8,613 nucleotides of DNA, from NCBI GenBank assembly GCA_020432595.1, contig JAGQGA010000202.1, positions 1 through 8,613 on the forward strand, in the 5' to 3' direction. Position 1 is the first letter of the stretch, and every line of letters starts with the position of its first letter. Positions 5,517-8,613 of the stretch are shown here, piece after piece. The notes under the pieces were generated by a model that did not search any database, had not been told where the DNA came from, and saw only the letters and a list, made by a program, of their open reading frames with translations. The position numbers were made by a program, and so were the translations under genes. Source of the stretch: Anaerolineales bacterium (GTDB lineage: Bacteria > Chloroflexota > Anaerolineae > Promineifilales > Promineifilaceae).

Positions 5517-6764
5517 CTAGTTTACCCCCAAGCTAAACCAAAGCTGCCAATCGGCTCCCTGTCGTGCCGGCCAATAGCTTGTCTGGTTGTGGGCTGCCCG
5601 CGCCGCTGCCTTGCCGTTGGGATGGTACTGCCGCTGCAACGCTATCCCACCGTTCCCCCGCGCCCCTTGGTTCACGAGGTCTGTAAGCTGTCGCTGTAGC
5701 TTCTTCTGCCGTCCCATTCGGCTGGGCTGATGCCGCCGGCCGTAGCTGTTGGGAAGTTGCCAGGCCACATAACGGCCGTTTTGCCGCCCCAACACGCCTC
5801 TGCTGTCTATAAATTCAAACGCTGCCGTCCCCTGTTCCCAGTTGCCTTCCTCCATCCTTTCCTTATTATAAGGCTTGCCAATGGCAAAGTGCCGCTGCCG
5901 CTTGAGGTTGAGCCGCTGGCAGTAGCGTCGCTGGGAGCGTTCGGGAACATGGAGCAGGGTTTTCTGGGTGGCACGGGCGATGGGGGTGCTGGCGCGGCGG
6001 CCGCTGTGCCAGGCGGCGTAGAGGTGGGCGCGGAAGCTGCCGATGCCGTCGGTAAGGGCGGTGAGAGGAAGGTCTACGGGGCGGCCAGCAAAATGGGTCA
6101 CGCCCAGGGCAGCAGCCACGCGAGCCGCGCCGTGGAGCCACAGCCGGTCACCTTGCCAATCCCAAAAACGGCCGTTTCCCCCCTGCAATATCTGCCGCAG
6201 CCGCCGCCAACTGCACAGCTTGAGCGGCGCACCCTTGCCCGTCACCTGCTGCCGCAGCTGTACCGTTTCCAGCCACCCCCGCCCCACCCCATCCAAATGC
6301 CGGCACGCCAGCCACACCCGCAGGGCAGCCGCCTCCTTCTGCTCCAGTGCGGCAATCCCCAAACTCGGATAATGCTTCACCGTCGCCGCCAAACGGACAT
6401 TCTCTCCCCCGCTCCCCTGCTCTCCTGCCGCCTTATCTTCGGCAATGCTGCAAACGGGCGTTTCTCCCATTAACGATGCTGGAGGGCTACAAACGACAGT
6501 TCTCTCCCCTGCTCCCCTGCTCCCCTGCTTCCCTGCCCCCCGTACCACCCGCGATACCACCATGCTCCCCCACCCCAGGTGTGCAGGCAGTGCAGCCACG
6601 GCCGTTACTACGGTTGGGTTGGAGGATGCAGAAACGGCCGTTGTGGGAAACGGCCGTTCATCAGCCACAGCCCGCTGCTCACGCAAAGTATATAGTCGCT
6701 GGTTTGCCGCCAGCAGCATTGGCGATGTCTTCCGTGTCTCCACGTCCATCACCGACACAAGCAC
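5517..6764 (-). CDS. Unknown protein of a mobile-element type, possibly replication-related
   Basis: The 415-codon frame has a GTG start at 6764; an upstream stop at 6768-6770 limits it. An ATG at 6749 or the ATG at 6719, which has GGAAG nine bases upstream, are alternative starts. Residues 1-130 are low in complexity and carry two related Gly/Gln/Glu-rich inserts (GAGKQGSRGAGERT at 76-89, AAGEQGSGGEN at 112-122) encoded by CTCCCCTG repeats. The conserved-looking part starts at about residue 130: HYPSLGIAALEQKEAAALRV, CRHLDGVGRGWLETVQLRQQ, LCSWRRLRQIL, LWLHGAARVAAALGV, then a basic region PERSQRRYCQRLNLKRQRH (274-292). This looks like one or two winged-helix or HTH units and resembles proteins that I recall from Chloroflexota plasmid-like elements. 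A replication-initiator role is a guess from this layout and from the SSB/Sak4 context. Four iterated palindromes lie in the frame. Confidence 0.65.
   Translation of the reverse strand: MLVSVMDVETRKTSPMLLAANQRLYTLREQRAVADERPFPTTAVSASSNPTVVTAVAALPAHLGWGSMVVSRVVRGAGKQGSRGAGERTVVCSPPASLMGETPVCSIAEDKAAGEQGSGGENVRLAATVKHYPSLGIAALEQKEAAALRVWLACRHLDGVGRGWLETVQLRQQVTGKGAPLKLCSWRRLRQILQGGNGRFWDWQGDRLWLHGAARVAAALGVTHFAGRPVDLPLTALTDGIGSFRAHLYAAWHSGRRASTPIARATQKTLLHVPERSQRRYCQRLNLKRQRHFAIGKPYNKERMEEGNWEQGTAAFEFIDSRGVLGRQNGRYVAWQLPNSYGRRHQPSRMGRQKKLQRQLTDLVNQGARGNGGIALQRQYHPNGKAAARAAHNQTSYWPARQGADWQLWFSLGVN
6390..6535. repeat. CTCCCCTG short tandem repeats inside the 415-codon gene
   Basis: Two related blocks, about 6390-6429 and 6490-6535, each begin with an AAACG-like remnant of the iterated palindrome followed by TCTCTCCCC and then units of CTCCCCTG. 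A third remnant, AACGGGCGTT followed by TCTCCC, lies between them at 6453-6462. They are read in frame as Gly/Gln/Glu-rich inserts. Confidence 0.65.
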
Positions 6765-6803
6765 AGCCTACCCGCCTGAAAGCAAGGTAAAACAACCGAT
6801 CCA

Positions 6804-6835
6804 TTGACAGCGGGATAATCGGGGTGTGCTATCCT
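6804..6835 (+). promoter_or_regulatory. Candidate promoter of the structured RNA
   Basis: There is a perfect TTGACA (6804-6809) and, downstream, an extended -10-like TGC-TATCCT (6827-6835). The spacer to TATCCT is 20 nt, longer than optimal; TGCTAT (6827-6832) would give 17 nt but is a poor match. Transcription would start around 6839-6842, facing away from the 415-codon gene. Confidence 0.5.
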
Positions 6836-6839
6836 CCTT

Positions 6840-6996
6840 ATGGTTTACTAAATAGCCACTGGGAGATACAAAATCCCCCTCCCCACCAAAGGGGCCCTTT
6901 TGAAAGCCGTGTGCAAGATAGCTTCCAAAAGCAATGTGGCTAAAGCGCAAACAAGAGCTAAGTGTTGATCACCGAATCAGGACACTTAGCTTTTTT
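6840..6996 (+). ncRNA. Candidate orphan structured small RNA of about 155 nt
   Basis: The segment lies between a promoter-like sequence and an intrinsic terminator and has no open frame of note: the first ATG, at 6840, is followed by a stop after three codons. Visible pairing forms a compact multibranch fold. TAGCCAC (6853-6859) pairs perfectly with GTGGCTA (6936-6942) as a closing stem. Inside, CCCCT (6876-6880) pairs with AGGGG (6890-6894), and TTTTGAAAGC (6898-6907) pairs with GCTTCCAAAA (6921-6930) at 9 of 10 positions with a 13-nt loop. The terminator hairpin follows 13 bases after the closing stem. It does not match tRNA, SRP RNA, 6S or any riboswitch consensus that I can recall. A GCCACTGGGA stretch faintly recalls cobalamin-riboswitch boxes, but the remaining boxes are absent and no gene follows on this strand. 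The call rests on structure and signals only. Confidence 0.5.
6956..6996 (+). terminator. Rho-independent terminator
   Basis: AGCTAAGTGT (6956-6965) pairs perfectly with ACACTTAGCT (6982-6991). The stem continues with TGAT/ATCA around a 6-nt loop (a two-base GG bulge on the right). A run of six T follows immediately at 6991-6996. The T-run is on the plus strand only, so it ends plus-strand transcription. Confidence 0.85.
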
Positions 6997-7022
6997 GCTT
7001 TATGGTGAGGTTATTCCCACCG

Positions 7023-7084
7023 TGGCGGTAAGCAATTGCAGCCGCCAGCCATTGCCTGGCAACAAACGCTGCCAACCAATGGCT
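7023..7084. repeat. Two adjacent hairpins after the DUF234 gene
   Basis: TGGCGG (7023-7028) pairs with CCGCCA (7042-7047), with a GCAATTGC palindrome in the loop. Directly next to it, AGCCATTG (7047-7054) pairs perfectly with CAATGGCT (7077-7084), enclosing TGGCA/TGCCA (7057-7061 with 7070-7074). The second hairpin starts 17 bases past the stop of the minus-strand ATPase gene. No T-run follows on that strand, so it could be a 3' stabilising structure or an element end rather than a canonical terminator. Confidence 0.55.
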
Positions 7085-7100
7085 GACCCTGCAAGAGACC

Positions 7101-8591
7101 TTAATTAACCGGCATCGCAGGCCACCGAATTAAATCAGCGTCTACTTGCTCCAGGTTCAACAAGCGGGCACCCACAACTTGCCAATCTTCATTGCTCGTG
7201 CCCGCCTCTCCCTGTTCAATAAATTCCTGTGCCCTCTCTGTCCAGCCATTGGCAGAAAAACCCAGATAGTAGACCTGCCATCCTTCACCCCGGGGCACAA
7301 TGGATGCCGCACGCTTAACCAACTGCGCCAAAACAGTTGCTCCCGCCGGTTTTTTGTCCCAAACGCAGCTTCCTAGAACCATTTGTTTTGCCTGTGGATC
7401 AATCCCCACCACATCAATTGCATGGTTCCGTTTCCAATCTCCCCCAACTTCTTTGACGGAAACGGGCAACTGCTGGCGTGCTGCTGCACGCAACAACCAT
7501 TCGCGGCACAAATGCTGCCAGGTGTTCTGCTCAATGAACTGGGGCAAATCACGCTCAATAGCTTGCAGCATCTCACGCTGCTCACCCAGTGCCAGCATAG
7601 ACTGGTAAGCTGACAGAAAACGATAGTAGAAACGTAAATAAGGGTCGGTTACAAAATACCGCCCACGGCGCGATGTGGCCTGATTTTCTGTAATAGGCAC
7701 TTCACGCTCCACAAACCCGGTTTCACGCAAAATGCTCAAATATTTGGAAGTATGGCCTTTAGACAGACCCGTTCGCTTACAAATATCACTCATCATTTGT
7801 GCCCCATGGGCAATAGCCCGCATAATCCCTACATAATTATGAGGGTCATTGATGAAGTCTTGCAGCAAAATACGTGGCTCGTCAAACATCAGGGAATTGG
7901 ATGGCGAAAGTTGCTGTAGCAAATTTTCCAATACTGGCGCATTGGTATCTAGTCTTTCCCAATAGGCGGGGATGCCGCCGAATATGGCATAGAGTGATAC
8001 TCGTTCGGCCGGTGTGTATTGAGGAAAGAATTTTTGTGAGGTGCTAAATGAAAGTGGTTGGAGCTGTACTTGGGCGGCAGCACGCCCGTATAGGGGGGCT
8101 TGATAATCAAGCAACTCTTTTTGCATAAGCCCCATCTGTGACCCTGACATTGCTAACAGCAGGTTTGCCTCACTGAGCCACATATCCCATGCTTTTTGTA
8201 GTGTGCCGACAAAGTTAGGATTTACGTCAATAAGATAGGTGACTTCATCAATAAAAACTGCAATTCGACGGAATTTGCTTAGCAGGGCAACCTGCCGGAA
8301 GGCGTGTTCCCAAGTGGCGTAAGTAAAATCAGGCGGTGGGGGCATTTCTGGGTCGGCAAAGGTTGCCAGGGCGCGAGAAAAGGAACGCAGTTGATCTAGC
8401 GCAGAAGTTGGCTCAGCAACCCAATAAAGTCCATTTTCTTTGTGCTGTTTTATCCAGTGTGTTAGCAGCCGTGTCTTGCCAACGCGCCGCCGACCATATA
8501 GAATTAGTAGGCGAGCCTTGGGTGAAGACCACAGGGTATCTAGTAAGTTTAGTTCTGCCTCGCGTCCGATAAAATCTGTTTGGTTTATCAT
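7101..8591 (-). CDS. Archaeal-type ATPase (ATPase_2) with C-terminal DUF234
   Basis: The protein has 496 residues, about the family length. It begins INQTDFIGREAELNLLDTLW. The Walker A is GRRRVGKT at 33-40, the Walker B AVFIDEV at 111-117 and a sensor-like SGSQMG at 149-154. A winged helix spans about 255-300 (SDICKRTGLSKGHTSKYL, LRETGFVERE), followed by the RYFVTDPYLRFYYRF signature (311-325). The tail is DUF234, a PD-(D/E)XK-like nuclease fold. Its D393 (AIDVVG) is kept, but the usual GECKW is GSCVW at 407-411, so the catalytic E and K are missing. Cellular roles of this family are poorly known. The ATG at 8591 has AGG six bases upstream and a TATACT -10-like box at 8607-8612. Composition is visibly more AT-rich than the neighbours and there is no iterated palindrome, which hints at separate acquisition. 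Confidence 0.9.
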   Translation of the reverse strand: MINQTDFIGREAELNLLDTLWSSPKARLLILYGRRRVGKTRLLTHWIKQHKENGLYWVAEPTSALDQLRSFSRALATFADPEMPPPPDFTYATWEHAFRQVALLSKFRRIAVFIDEVTYLIDVNPNFVGTLQKAWDMWLSEANLLLAMSGSQMGLMQKELLDYQAPLYGRAAAQVQLQPLSFSTSQKFFPQYTPAERVSLYAIFGGIPAYWERLDTNAPVLENLLQQLSPSNSLMFDEPRILLQDFINDPHNYVGIMRAIAHGAQMMSDICKRTGLSKGHTSKYLSILRETGFVEREVPITENQATSRRGRYFVTDPYLRFYYRFLSAYQSMLALGEQREMLQAIERDLPQFIEQNTWQHLCREWLLRAAARQQLPVSVKEVGGDWKRNHAIDVVGIDPQAKQMVLGSCVWDKKPAGATVLAQLVKRAASIVPRGEGWQVYYLGFSANGWTERAQEFIEQGEAGTSNEDWQVVGARLLNLEQVDADLIRWPAMPVN

Positions 8592-8606
8592 TGAAAACCT
8601 GCCAAT

Positions 8607-8612
8607 AGTATA
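8607..8612 (-). promoter_or_regulatory. Possible -10 box of the ATPase gene
   Basis: TATACT on the minus strand ends 16 bases before the ATG at 8591, which would give a very short leader holding a weak AGG ribosome site. The -35 region lies outside the window, so this cannot be confirmed. Confidence 0.3.
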
Positions 8613-8613
8613 A

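Larger units (their letters stand above)
448..6658. repeat. Highly iterated palindrome AACGGCCGTT, 16 exact copies
   Basis: Exact copies start at 448, 1085, 1363, 1671, 1705, 1831, 2170, 2243, 3606, 3865, 4168, 4716, 5771, 6167, 6633 and 6649. Ten are inside genes and six between genes. One-mismatch copies are at 384, 539, 6453 and 6597. Flanks often extend the palindrome toward GGGAAACGGCCGTTTCCC. Within genes it is read as TAV, NGR(F) or RP(F) depending on frame. About 0.01 copies of a given 10-mer are expected by chance in 8.6 kb. None occur from 6659 to the end. Confidence 0.95.

Noticed and set aside
5730..6473. Long plus-strand open frame of 247 codons
   Set aside because: It lies antisense to the 415-codon minus-strand gene, its product is proline- and alanine-rich without recognisable motifs, and the minus frame has the more protein-like conserved segments.
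6853..6870. Cobalamin riboswitch, suggested by GCCACTGGGA
   Set aside because: The other B12 boxes are not visible, the segment is shorter than usual and no gene follows on the same strand.
6768..6950. Minus-strand 60-codon open frame over the structured-RNA region
   Set aside because: It has no Shine-Dalgarno sequence worth noting and no family resemblance, and it overlaps conserved-looking promoter and stem sequences of the opposite strand.
1..8613. tRNA or rRNA genes
   Set aside because: No cloverleaf with a TTCGAAT-like T loop and CCA-adjacent stem, and no rRNA signature, was seen on either strand.

Overview
This window is bacterial, most likely from an uncultured Chloroflexota (Anaerolineae/Caldilineae-like) genome. 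That placement is an inference from the gene families (a short BTAD/SARP-type regulator, a RHH/DUF5678-like small protein, a Sak4-like ATPase with its own SSB, an archaeal-type ATPase with a DUF234 tail), from two genes with leaderless-looking starts, and from dense coverage with one iterated palindrome. The perfect 10-mer AACGGCCGTT occurs 16 times between 448 and 6658, inside genes in several reading frames and between genes. About 0.01 copies would be expected by chance.

Left part (1-2092): a RelE/HigB-like toxin gene runs off the left edge on the minus strand. Its promoter places +1 at the start codon, and an inverted repeat overlaps the -35 box. Next, also on minus, is a 341-residue SARP/BTAD-type regulator with a DUF4351-like tail. 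Divergent from it on plus is a 119-residue ribbon-helix-helix/DUF5678-like protein.

Middle part (2336-5262, plus strand): two tiny coupled unknown genes, a Sak4-like RecA-fold ATPase, a complete single-stranded DNA-binding protein and a four-helix membrane protein. The gaps around the last three carry fold-back repeats whose ends resemble ATGGGACGC. Sak4 with SSB is a phage-type single-strand annealing/recombination module, so this stretch looks like part of an integrated plasmid, conjugative element or prophage.

Right part (5263-8613): a convergent 415-codon minus-strand gene, possibly replication-related, carries in-frame low-complexity repeats. Upstream of it, pointing the other way, is a promoter-like sequence, about 150 nt with strong predicted stems and no open frame, and a textbook intrinsic terminator (6956-6996). 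This is a candidate orphan structured RNA and the most interesting item here. The window ends with a minus-strand ATPase_2/DUF234 gene (7101-8591) that contains no copy of the palindrome, looks lower in G+C than its neighbours, and has lost the usual E and K of the nuclease-like motif in its tail.
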